Shown here in pieces: positions 33,891 to 40,569 of a stretch of 40,569 bases of DNA; positions within the stretch are counted from its first letter, which is position 1, and each line of letters starts with the position of its first letter. Made by a program: the position numbers and the translations under genes. The notes beneath the pieces were generated by a model. That model worked only from the letters and a program-made list of their open reading frames with translations, was not told where the DNA came from and did not search any database. This stretch comes from Spirochaetaceae bacterium (GTDB lineage: Bacteria > Spirochaetota > Spirochaetia > Treponematales > Treponemataceae), in assembly GCA_017622135.1 (NCBI GenBank), contig JAGARR010000054.1, positions 1-40,569 of the forward strand, in the 5' to 3' direction.

Positions 33891-36716
33891 ATGAAGTCAA
33901 ACCGTTTTGTCGAAATTTTTAAGAAAAAAACTATTTTTTTCGTTTGTTTTGGATTGATTTTAATTGTCGGTATTTTGGGAATTATGGATGCTTTCAATAA
34001 TATTGACAACAGCATCTATGATCTTCTGCTCCGTGCCGTGCCGGAACCTCCAGCAGCAGAGGAAATCGTCTTTGTGGACGTGGAGGACCTTTCCCTGGAG
34101 GTGGTGGGGACCTGGCCCTGGCCCCGAGACGTTTTGGCAGACACCTTGATCCGTATGAAGGAGCTGGGAGCCAGGAGCGCCACCTTCGATATTGAGTACC
34201 TGTCTCCCTCCCAAGGCGGCATTGACCCCGAAGCACTGGCTGACATTCCCGGCAAGTTCGACGAGAGCCAAGGACTGGTGGTCTCCGTCATGGAGCAGCT
34301 GGCAGAAGCAGCAGCCGCAGGTCAGTTCCATCCAGCAGAATTGCCGGAAATCAGCGGCAGTGTGGTGGAGTCCGACATCCTGCCCACACTGGAGTCCCTG
34401 CGGGGCTCCGTTGACCGGCTGTTCCGGGACAACGATGACTACTTCGGCCGGGCGGTCCAGTTCTTTGGCAACACCTGGCTCACCGTCAACTACAACAACG
34501 TCATGTCATCCACGGAGGAAGACAAGGAATATGTGCGGCAGCGGATGCTGATGGACAATGTGGAGGATCCCGACAACTTCATCTATAGAAACAACCGCAA
34601 GACCATTGCCGACCAGAACATGGAGGAGGGCTTCTCCCCAGCCATCTCCGTCATGATGAGGCGGGCGGCAGGCGCAGGATTCACCAACGTAATCGTGGAT
34701 GCTGACGGACTGCGGCGGCGGGTGGAGCTGCTGCACAAGTCCGGGGACAAGTATCTAGGGCAGCTGGTGTTCGCCCCCATGATGGATCTGCTGGACGTGA
34801 AATCCATCCAGCGGGAGAGCCGATCCCTCATCCTGAAAAATGCCCTGATTCCCGGAAGCGACACCCGCAAGGACATCACCATTCCCCTGGACCGCAACGG
34901 GCACATGCTCATCAACTGGCTCCACCGCACCTATGCCGAAAGCTTCATCCATATTCCCGTCATTGCCCTCCGCTATCTGGACGAGTACGAGGCCCAAATC
35001 ATCTCCTGCCTGCGGTGGCTCTATGAGGACTGCTACCTGCTGGCGGCAGACGGCTCCTGGCTGGACTATTACACGGGAGCCTACAGCCTGCTGGAGGAGT
35101 ATGCCATGCTGAAGGAGGCCAAGGAAGCCATGCTGGCTGGCTGCGAGGGCTTTGACGTGGAGGGCAATCCCCTGGGCATCAGCATCAGCCACCAGGACTA
35201 CCAGGACTATTTTGCTGCCCGCCAGCAGTTCTTTACCAACTGCGGGGACTTTCTAGGTGGTGACAGCCTCCAGCAGATCACCACACGGCTGGAGGAGCTG
35301 GCCCAGGAGGGCGCCGACACTGCCGAGATTGAGTATTTCCTGACGGCGGTGGAGGAGACCTACACCATCTTCCGGGAATACTTGGATGGCTACAACACCA
35401 GCTTTGGGGAGCTGAAGGCCCAGCTTGAGGGTGCCTTCTGCATCCTGGGAAACAGCGCCACCGGCACCACCGATATGGGGGCCACCCCCTTCGAGGCCCG
35501 CTACGCCAATGTGGGCACCCACGGCAACGTCTACAACACCATTGTGTCAGAGCAATTCATCACCCCTTTGAACTGGGAGTGGGTATACTTCCCCATCGTG
35601 CTGGTTACCTTGCTGCTGACCCTTATCCTTGCGGGCAAGAAGCAGCGTACCCAGCTGGTGGGTGGGTTGCTGGGAGTGCTGGCCATTCCGGTAGGAGCCC
35701 TCCTGCTGATGCGGTTCGGACGAATCTACGCCCCCATCACCGCCACCTTCATCATCACGTTCCTCACCTATATGGCGGACGTGATTTTCCGCTTCCTCTA
35801 TGCCGAGCACGACAAGCGATTCCTGCGGCAGGCATTCTCCACCTATCTTTCCAAGGACATCGTAGACGACCTGGTGAACAACCCTGAGTCCCTGGCGCTG
35901 GGTGGCTCCGAGAAGAACGTCACCGCCCTCTTCTCCGACATCAAAAGCTTCTCCACCCTGTCGGAACAGCTTTCCGCACCCCAGCTGGTCTCGATTCTGA
36001 ACGAGTACCTCACCACCATGAGCGACGTAATCCTGGAGAACCAGGGTACCATCGACAAGTACATTGGCGACGCCATCGTCTCCTTCTTTGGCGCCCCCAT
36101 GGATGTGCCGGACCACGCCTTCCGTGCCTGCGCCTCGGCAGTCCGCATGAAGCAGATGGAGCAAAAGCTGAACCAGCAGCTGGTGGCGGACGGCACCCTT
36201 CCTATGCCCATTCTCACCAGAATCGGAATCAACACAGGCAAGATGGTAATCGGCAACATGGGAACTGACAAGAAGATGAACTATACCATGATGGGCAACA
36301 ACGTGAACATTGCCGCCCGACTGGAGGGTGTGAACAAGGCCTATTCCTCCTGGGTACTGGTATCGGAAAGCACCTGGACCGAAGCCAACAGCGGGGAACA
36401 TCAAGGCAAGCTGCTGGCTCGGCGGCTGGACAAGGTGCGGGTCATGGGAATCGAAAAGCCGGTGCAGCTCTACAACATCATGGGCTTTGTATCGGAAATG
36501 ACGGAGGAGGAGAAGGAGTCCGTAGAGGTTTTCCACCACGCCTTGGACCTGTACCTGCAGCGGAATTTCCAGCAGGCATTGGACCTGTTCAAGAAGGCGG
36601 GGCAGCTGAACCAGCAGGACAAAACTCCCGATGTCTTTGTGGAGCGGTGCCAGAAGTTCATCAAGACACCGCCTGCCAGCGACTGGAGCGGTGTCATGAC
36701 CATGAGCACAAAGTAG
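33891..36716 (+). CDS. Class III adenylate cyclase with CHASE2 sensor
   Basis: A 941-residue membrane protein. An N-terminal membrane segment (about 15-35) precedes a long extracytoplasmic CHASE2 domain (DAFNNIDNSIYDLLLR, EEIVFVDVEDLSLEVVGTWPWPRDV) with large insertions up to about 560. Three membrane segments follow at about 565-640. The cyclase domain (about 675-850) has metal ligands Asp683 (FSDIKSFS) and Asp727 (GDAIVSFF), purine contacts Lys723 and Thr799 (the class IIIb Lys/Thr pair for ATP), and NIAARLEG with the transition-state Asn and Arg. A TPR-like tail ends the protein. It should make cAMP in response to envelope signals. There is no Shine-Dalgarno site at usual spacing; the mRNA is probably leaderless. 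Confidence 0.93.
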   Translation: MKSNRFVEIFKKKTIFFVCFGLILIVGILGIMDAFNNIDNSIYDLLLRAVPEPPAAEEIVFVDVEDLSLEVVGTWPWPRDVLADTLIRMKELGARSATFDIEYLSPSQGGIDPEALADIPGKFDESQGLVVSVMEQLAEAAAAGQFHPAELPEISGSVVESDILPTLESLRGSVDRLFRDNDDYFGRAVQFFGNTWLTVNYNNVMSSTEEDKEYVRQRMLMDNVEDPDNFIYRNNRKTIADQNMEEGFSPAISVMMRRAAGAGFTNVIVDADGLRRRVELLHKSGDKYLGQLVFAPMMDLLDVKSIQRESRSLILKNALIPGSDTRKDITIPLDRNGHMLINWLHRTYAESFIHIPVIALRYLDEYEAQIISCLRWLYEDCYLLAADGSWLDYYTGAYSLLEEYAMLKEAKEAMLAGCEGFDVEGNPLGISISHQDYQDYFAARQQFFTNCGDFLGGDSLQQITTRLEELAQEGADTAEIEYFLTAVEETYTIFREYLDGYNTSFGELKAQLEGAFCILGNSATGTTDMGATPFEARYANVGTHGNVYNTIVSEQFITPLNWEWVYFPIVLVTLLLTLILAGKKQRTQLVGGLLGVLAIPVGALLLMRFGRIYAPITATFIITFLTYMADVIFRFLYAEHDKRFLRQAFSTYLSKDIVDDLVNNPESLALGGSEKNVTALFSDIKSFSTLSEQLSAPQLVSILNEYLTTMSDVILENQGTIDKYIGDAIVSFFGAPMDVPDHAFRACASAVRMKQMEQKLNQQLVADGTLPMPILTRIGINTGKMVIGNMGTDKKMNYTMMGNNVNIAARLEGVNKAYSSWVLVSESTWTEANSGEHQGKLLARRLDKVRVMGIEKPVQLYNIMGFVSEMTEEEKESVEVFHHALDLYLQRNFQQALDLFKKAGQLNQQDKTPDVFVERCQKFIKTPPASDWSGVMTMSTK

Positions 36717-36756
36717 CCAGCTCATGCTCATTCTTGGGCAGACTCTCAGTTACCCC

Positions 36757-37716
36757 TTATGACCTGCCCCGGAGAATCAGCAGCTCCGGGCGGTACTCAA
36801 AGTGGATGGTGTCCCACAGCATCCACTTGCCGCCCCACACAAAGCCATGCCGCTCAAAGATGTCCACCACCGACTGGGGCGGCATCCAGCGCTTTGACAG
36901 GGGAATCATCATCCAGTCCGAATCAAAGTCACTGATCCAGTTCCAGTAGAGGTTCTTCTTCTGCCAGCCCTTGGGGAGGATGTCCAGTGCCAGCCCCCAG
37001 CTGTGGAAGCTCCGGTCACTCCTATCACGGATTTCCCGCCAGTTGTAGCCCTCCACACTGCTGATATTGTCCACAAAATCCTCCACCTCTTGATTGTGTT
37101 CGGCCTCCTCCAGAATCCTCTTCTCCACTTGCGAAAGGGCTGGCACAATATCACGATGCACATCCACCCCCCTGCCCAGAAAAGACATGGAAACGATGTT
37201 CTGTTCTATTCTGACCTGATATTTGCCGTCATACAATGCATCGAAGAAATCCAGATGGTAGGAGGGCTGGCTGGCTCTGAAATCCGGGTGGGAGGTTCGC
37301 CTGATCTCCGAGATGATTTCCTGGGTGAAGGTTTCCGGGTCAGTAACCTTTTCAGGATAGAGGTAGTCCACCACCGGCCGCCACTCCTCCGCCTGGGAAG
37401 CCACCCTCGGTGGCAGGATACGCCCCCTTGCCCACTGGAATTCCTTCTGCCCCACCACAATGAACCAGTCCTGCACCCCCTTGTCATAGCCGTAGTCCGT
37501 AACCTTGGCAGGATAGGCCCGTTGAAAGGCAGACAACACCAGCCTAGCTGTTGACGGCCCCTCCATGTCGAATTGCTCCAGGTCGGTTCCATGGAACGGA
37601 TTGCTTTTTTTGCCTAGCCCACCAAAATCGCAATTCTGGAGGATGAGCAGTCCCCCGAAGAATACTGAAAGCGCAACAATGATGGGAACAATGCGGACAA
37701 GAAAGAAGTGGTTCAT
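36757..37716 (-). CDS. M15-family D-alanyl-D-alanine carboxypeptidase-like protein
   Basis: A 319-residue protein with one N-terminal membrane segment (IVPIIVALSVFFGGLLIL), so anchored with its catalytic part outside. The M15_4/VanY-type zinc motifs are in the C-terminal third: FHSWGLALDIL gives HxxxxxxD and DTIHFEYRPE gives the last His and Glu. Members trim D-Ala or L-Ala-D-Glu bonds in peptidoglycan peptides. GGAAGGGTGA lies just before the ATG, and the start overlaps the pfkB stop (ATGA at 37716-37713). A role in wall turnover is inferred. The gene converges on the cyclase with a 40-nt gap holding a weak ATGAGCA/TGCTCAT dyad. Confidence 0.85.
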   Translation of the reverse strand: MNHFFLVRIVPIIVALSVFFGGLLILQNCDFGGLGKKSNPFHGTDLEQFDMEGPSTARLVLSAFQRAYPAKVTDYGYDKGVQDWFIVVGQKEFQWARGRILPPRVASQAEEWRPVVDYLYPEKVTDPETFTQEIISEIRRTSHPDFRASQPSYHLDFFDALYDGKYQVRIEQNIVSMSFLGRGVDVHRDIVPALSQVEKRILEEAEHNQEVEDFVDNISSVEGYNWREIRDRSDRSFHSWGLALDILPKGWQKKNLYWNWISDFDSDWMMIPLSKRWMPPQSVVDIFERHGFVWGGKWMLWDTIHFEYRPELLILRGRS

Positions 37717-38690
37717 TCACCCTTCCCCAAGGCTCCATTGTATTCATCCGTGGTGAGACTTGCTCCCGATATGGCCACTACCGCCGCCGACACCCTATTG
37801 GCCAGACCAACAGCCTGGGGAAGCTCCAGCCCTTGGTGCAGCGCTGCAATGACTGAACCCATGTGGGCATCTCCTGCGCCGATGGTGTCCACCACCACAG
37901 CCTTGCAGCCTTCCATATAGTGCATCTGCCCCTGATGGATGCAGCAGGCCCCCTGCGCTCCCCGAGTCACCACCACGGAATTCCTTGTCTGCCGATGCAG
38001 TGCTTCCACTGCCTCCGCCAAGACTGACCTTCCGGTAAAGCCGATGATTTCAGTTTCATTCAGATGGACAATGGGCGAAAGCCCAAGAATTCTGTCCATC
38101 AGCTGACCATCGATGGAAGTAATGCGGGGACCGGGAGCAAAGAAAATCTGGAGCTGGCGAAACGCCTCCCCCTGCCGTAGCTCCTCAAGGAAATCCACCA
38201 GATCAGATGAAGTCGCCTCCTCCAGCTCCAGCCCGCAGATGTAGATGGAGTCCACACCCGCCAGCACCTGTGGTGTAAACCATTCTCGGCGGAACAGATA
38301 CTCCGCCCCATGGTGGGACAGGAAGGTACGCTCCCCCGATGGCTCCACCAGGCAATAGCAGCATCCGTTGGCCACATCCTCCAGTCGGGCAAAGAGGGGA
38401 ATCCCCTGCTCCTCCAGGGAACGGGCCACAAAGTCGCCATACATTCCGCAGCCCACGGGGGAGCACAGCTGGTGGGGAACCCCCGCCAATTTGAGGATAT
38501 GGGCCACATTGTAGGCACAGCCGCCCAGCTGGTGGCGCTGGCTGATGATGTTCACGTCCTGGGCTGTTGCGGGGAGCCGGGGCACCTTTACAATGACATC
38601 CACCACGGTGGAGCCCAGCACCAGCGTTTTTCCAGAGAGCCTTTTTTTCACAGCGGAAGGACAGTCCCCATGCAGCGACTTGTTGACCAT
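37713..38690 (-). CDS. PfkB-family carbohydrate kinase
   Basis: A 325-residue ribokinase-fold sugar kinase. The signature regions are LVLGSTVVDVIVKVPRLP near 23, the GGCAYNVAHILKLAG region near 56, and the ATP/catalytic motif VDTIGAGDAHMGSVIAAL near 275 with the base Asp in GAGD. Substrate cannot be read; ribose, fructose or nucleoside are possible. The start at 38690 lies 6 nt after the pspC stop and lacks a clear ribosome binding site, so coupling is likely. An internal GTG near 38648 is an alternative. The product may act apart from its operon partners. Confidence 0.85.
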   Translation of the reverse strand: MVNKSLHGDCPSAVKKRLSGKTLVLGSTVVDVIVKVPRLPATAQDVNIISQRHQLGGCAYNVAHILKLAGVPHQLCSPVGCGMYGDFVARSLEEQGIPLFARLEDVANGCCYCLVEPSGERTFLSHHGAEYLFRREWFTPQVLAGVDSIYICGLELEEATSSDLVDFLEELRQGEAFRQLQIFFAPGPRITSIDGQLMDRILGLSPIVHLNETEIIGFTGRSVLAEAVEALHRQTRNSVVVTRGAQGACCIHQGQMHYMEGCKAVVVDTIGAGDAHMGSVIAALHQGLELPQAVGLANRVSAAVVAISGASLTTDEYNGALGKGE

Positions 38691-38696
38691 GAAAGC

Positions 38697-38957
38697 TTAG
38701 TTGTAATCGGGAGACTTGGGCATGATGATGGCTGCAATGAGGTAGGCCACAATGCCTGCTCCGATACCCGCCAGGGCAAAGAACACCACCAGCAGTCTGA
38801 TGAGGGTGGCATCCACCCCAAAGAATTCCGCTATCCCCCCGCAGACCCCCAGAAGCATCTTGTTGCCGGAACGCATGAGCTTCTTTTCGCCCCTGTCCTG
38901 ATTGTCATAGCTGCTTGATTTGTTTTCTTCCTGTACTGACAATTCCTTTTCCTCCAT
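38697..38957 (-). CDS. PspC-domain membrane protein
   Basis: An 86-residue protein. After a polar Glu/Ser/Lys head (1-28) comes the PspC domain: LMRSGNKMLLGVCGGIAEFFGVDATLIRLLVVFF, given here as LMRSGNKMLLGV then CGGIAEFFGVDATLIRLL, then a hydrophobic AGIGAGIVAYLIAAIIMP segment. PspC domains occur in phage-shock and membrane-stress systems. No PspA or PspB is seen nearby. The ribosome binding site is weak (GAAGGAAGG is about 12 nt away). First gene of the pspC-pfkB-M15 series. No gene lies between it and leuB apart from the leuB leader. Confidence 0.8.
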   Translation of the reverse strand: MEEKELSVQEENKSSSYDNQDRGEKKLMRSGNKMLLGVCGGIAEFFGVDATLIRLLVVFFALAGIGAGIVAYLIAAIIMPKSPDYN

Positions 38958-39071
38958 TTTCTGGTTTACCTTCCTTCAGGTGGATTCGCTCCCCAATTCA
39001 TCCGCAGGTAGCCACGGAATCCAACATGACAGCCACTATATTTTAGAAGAAAACCGCCATATCCGCAAGAG

Positions 39072-39127
39072 TAGACAGGAATGGAGGTTTCCAGTACTAT
39101 TAAAGAATACTGTTGTACTACAGTATT
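39072..39127 (+). promoter_or_regulatory. leuB promoter region with dyad at the expected start site
   Basis: TAGACA (39072-39077), a 17-nt spacer and TACTAT (39095-39100). The predicted start is about 39107, inside the dyad AATACTGT-N6-ACAGTATT (39106-39127, perfect 8-bp arms). A leader of about 85 nt follows with a further CTCCGA/TCGGAG pair (39139-39144, 39169-39174) near the ribosome binding site. No T-box core sequence is seen. Confidence 0.5.
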
Positions 39128-39191
39128 TATTCATTTTCCTCCGATGGCATGCAGCCACAGCCAGCTCGTCGGAGACAGAGAGGTTTTATTT

Positions 39192-40286
39192 ATGGAAAAG
39201 ACGATTGCACTGATTCCCGGAGATGGAATCGGTCCAGATATTGTTCGTGAGGGCGTTCGTGTGCTGGATGCGGTGGCCGCAAAGTTTGGCCACAAGTTTA
39301 CCTACAAGACCGTTCTGGCAGGTGGCGCCGCCATCGATGCCACCGGCGGTCCCCTGCCCCAGGAAACCCTGGACACCTGTCTTGCCAGCGACTCCGTGCT
39401 GCTGGGGGCGGTGGGCGGCCCCAAGTGGGACAATGTTCCCGGTGAGCTGCGGCCAGAGAAGGCGCTGTTGGGTCTCCGTGGCGGCATGAAGGTGTACGCA
39501 AACCTGCGTCCCGCCCTGATGTTCAAGCAGCTTTCCGACGCCTGCCCCCTGAAAAACGAGATTGTGGGCGACGGCCTTGACCTGCTGATTGTCCGGGAGC
39601 TCACCGGCGGCATCTACTTTGGCGAGCGGGGACGCAGCGACGACAAGCAGACTGCCTGGGACACGGAAAAGTACACTGCACCAGAAATTGAGCGGATTCT
39701 GAAGCTGGGATTTGAGTCCGCCATGAAGCGCCGCAAGAAGCTCTGCGTGGTGGACAAGGCCAACATCCTTGAAAGCAGCCGCCTGTGGCGTGAGGTGGCA
39801 GAAGCCATCAAGGGCCAGTATCCTGAGGTGGAGCTTTCCTTCATGTACGTGGACAATGCCGCCATGCAGCTGGTGCGGAACCCCGGCCAGTTCGACGTGA
39901 TTGCCACCAGCAACATGTTCGGCGACATCCTTTCCGACGAGGCCAGCCAGATCACCGGCTCCATCGGAATGCTGGCCTCTGCCTCCCTGGGAGACGGCAC
40001 CGGCCCCGGTCTCTACGAGCCCATCCACGGTTCCGCCCCCGACATCGCCGGCCAGGACAAGGCGAACCCCTTGGCCACCATCCTCTCCTGCGCCATGCTG
40101 CTGCGGTATGACTTTGGTCTCTCCGCTGAGGCCGATGCTATCGAGGCGGCGGTGGAAAAGGTGCTGGACGCTGGCTGGCGCACTGGTGACATTGCTGGAA
40201 CAGGCGCCGCCCTTGAGGCAGTGAAGGCTGCCGGCAAGCTGGTGGGCACCAAGAAAATGGGCGACCTGGTGCTGGAGGCTCTATAA
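39192..40286 (+). CDS. leuB: 3-isopropylmalate dehydrogenase
   Basis: A 364-residue NAD-dependent decarboxylating dehydrogenase of leucine synthesis. The start at 39192 gives [18 protein letters not shown], the family opening; AGAGAGG lies about 8 nt upstream. Motifs: [34 protein letters not shown], the [15 protein letters not shown] region with catalytic Lys and Asp, [33 protein letters not shown] and [13 protein letters not shown]. These separate it from isocitrate and tartrate relatives. No other leucine genes lie in the window. A terminator follows by 57 nt. Confidence 0.96.
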   Translation: MEKTIALIPGDGIGPDIVREGVRVLDAVAAKFGHKFTYKTVLAGGAAIDATGGPLPQETLDTCLASDSVLLGAVGGPKWDNVPGELRPEKALLGLRGGMKVYANLRPALMFKQLSDACPLKNEIVGDGLDLLIVRELTGGIYFGERGRSDDKQTAWDTEKYTAPEIERILKLGFESAMKRRKKLCVVDKANILESSRLWREVAEAIKGQYPEVELSFMYVDNAAMQLVRNPGQFDVIATSNMFGDILSDEASQITGSIGMLASASLGDGTGPGLYEPIHGSAPDIAGQDKANPLATILSCAMLLRYDFGLSAEADAIEAAVEKVLDAGWRTGDIAGTGAALEAVKAAGKLVGTKKMGDLVLEAL

Positions 40287-40343
40287 GGCTGGTCTTAAAA
40301 ATCTCTAGAGGTTTCCAGACCCGAAACGACAGGAACCCACAAC

Positions 40344-40389
40344 AAAAAGTCATCCTGACAGGACATGATTCCGCAGGATGACTTTTTTT
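40344..40389 (+). terminator. Intrinsic terminator of leuB
   Basis: Perfect 14-bp stem AAAAAGTCATCCTG (40344-40357) and CAGGATGACTTTTT (40374-40387) with a 16-nt loop, followed by more T. Confidence 0.88.
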
Positions 40390-40495
40390 ATTGTCACCAA
40401 CTAGAATAAAATTTTTCCAGTCTCCCCTGCAAAAACGCATAAAAACCCCCTCCCAGCACCTACAATATATATGAGACCCAAACAATGGAGGAACA

Positions 40496-40569
40496 ATGCA
40501 GGACGAATCCCCCACCAACGAAAACCGCAGCCACAAGGACTCCCTCTTCGTGGACTACTTCTCCAAGGA
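40496..40569 (+). CDS. N-terminal start of an Rpn/PD-(D/E)XK family nuclease, cut by window end
   Basis: The first 24 residues read MQDESPTNENRSHKDSLFVDYFSK. HKDSLFVDYFS matches the conserved KDSxFVDLF opening of the same nuclease family whose C-terminal end is at 41-439. GGAGG lies 4 nt before the ATG and a TACAAT-like -10 is at 40461-40466. The gene looks intact as far as visible. The family is linked to DNA cleavage promoting recombination; the catalytic core would lie outside the window. Confidence 0.7.
   Translation, partial: MQDESPTNENRSHKDSLFVDYFSK

Noticed and set aside
36282..36300. Apparent loss of an aspartate in the cyclase GDxVN motif (here GNNVN)
   Set aside because: The substrate-specifying residue in class IIIb is the Thr in YT (Thr799), which is present; Asn in the following loop is also seen in known cyclases.
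35547..36731. 394-residue minus-strand open frame
   Set aside because: It is antisense to the cyclase catalytic domain and has no family features.
39100..39191. T-box riboswitch before leuB
   Set aside because: No T-box core sequence and no terminator/antiterminator pair are seen; only short dyads.
1..40569. CRISPR array, tRNA, rRNA or intact insertion sequence
   Set aside because: No regular spaced repeats, no cloverleaf-like sequence and no transposase with inverted ends were seen by reading; a dedicated search would be needed to exclude a degenerate one.

Overview
The window reads as a GC-rich chromosomal segment of a spirochete, most likely of the Treponema group. Pointers are a UPF0164/FadL-like barrel protein next to a large repeat-rich OmpA protein, a CHASE2 adenylate cyclase beside FecR and beta-barrel genes, several TPR and lipoprotein genes, a DUF6273 remnant, and Rpn/PD-(D/E)XK-type nuclease fragments at both edges. 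The genus is inferred from gene content; no rRNA is present to settle it.

Layout. Positions 1-1440 are an accessory, decayed stretch: the C-terminal end of an Rpn-type nuclease, hairpins, a 5'-truncated DUF6273 pseudogene on the minus strand, and a nested inverted repeat. Positions 1489-4361 carry murJ and an M24 peptidase. Positions 4392-8479 (minus) carry a secreted LamG/FN3-like protein and a large TPR protein; uvrC (8478-10652) runs divergently and the two start codons overlap. Positions 10690-14040 (minus) hold ychF, a lipoprotein nuclease-family protein, a 72-residue membrane peptide and an SGNH hydrolase. Positions 14207-19805 are a complete rnfCDGEAB operon with promoter, upstream dyads and terminator. 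Positions 19835-22510 (minus) pair an EAL phosphodiesterase with aroA. Positions 22736-26889 (minus) pair a UPF0164-like barrel with a 1043-residue SPNGDG-repeat/OmpA protein. Positions 27054-31260 (minus) hold a Cache-GGDEF cyclase, a DUF2798-like membrane protein and asnS. Positions 31445-36716 are a divergent unit: an SLH-like, beta-barrel and FecR operon facing a CHASE2 adenylate cyclase. Positions 36757-38957 (minus) carry pspC, a pfkB kinase and an M15 peptidase. leuB follows, then the start of a second Rpn-type nuclease, cut by the window end.

How the genes work together. The Rnf complex is the energy-conserving ferredoxin:NAD+ oxidoreductase. MurJ, the M15 peptidase, PspC and the OmpA/barrel/FecR/SLH-like proteins are envelope functions. 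Three second-messenger enzymes (GGDEF, EAL, class III cyclase) lie within 16 kb, two of them with sensory regions outside the cytoplasm.

The most interesting signals are: (a) four operon-leading genes (murJ, rnfC, asnS, the cyclase) whose predicted -10 box ends 7-8 nt before the start codon, implying leaderless mRNAs, while other genes have good Shine-Dalgarno sites; (b) dyads placed exactly in or beside promoters of rnf, asnS, the cyclase and leuB; (c) an RnfG with two FMN-attachment domains; (d) the CHASE2 cyclase/FecR/barrel divergent unit; (e) the decayed left edge with a nested palindrome. I see no CRISPR array, tRNA, rRNA or intact transposon. I cannot claim a wholly new defence or mobile system here.
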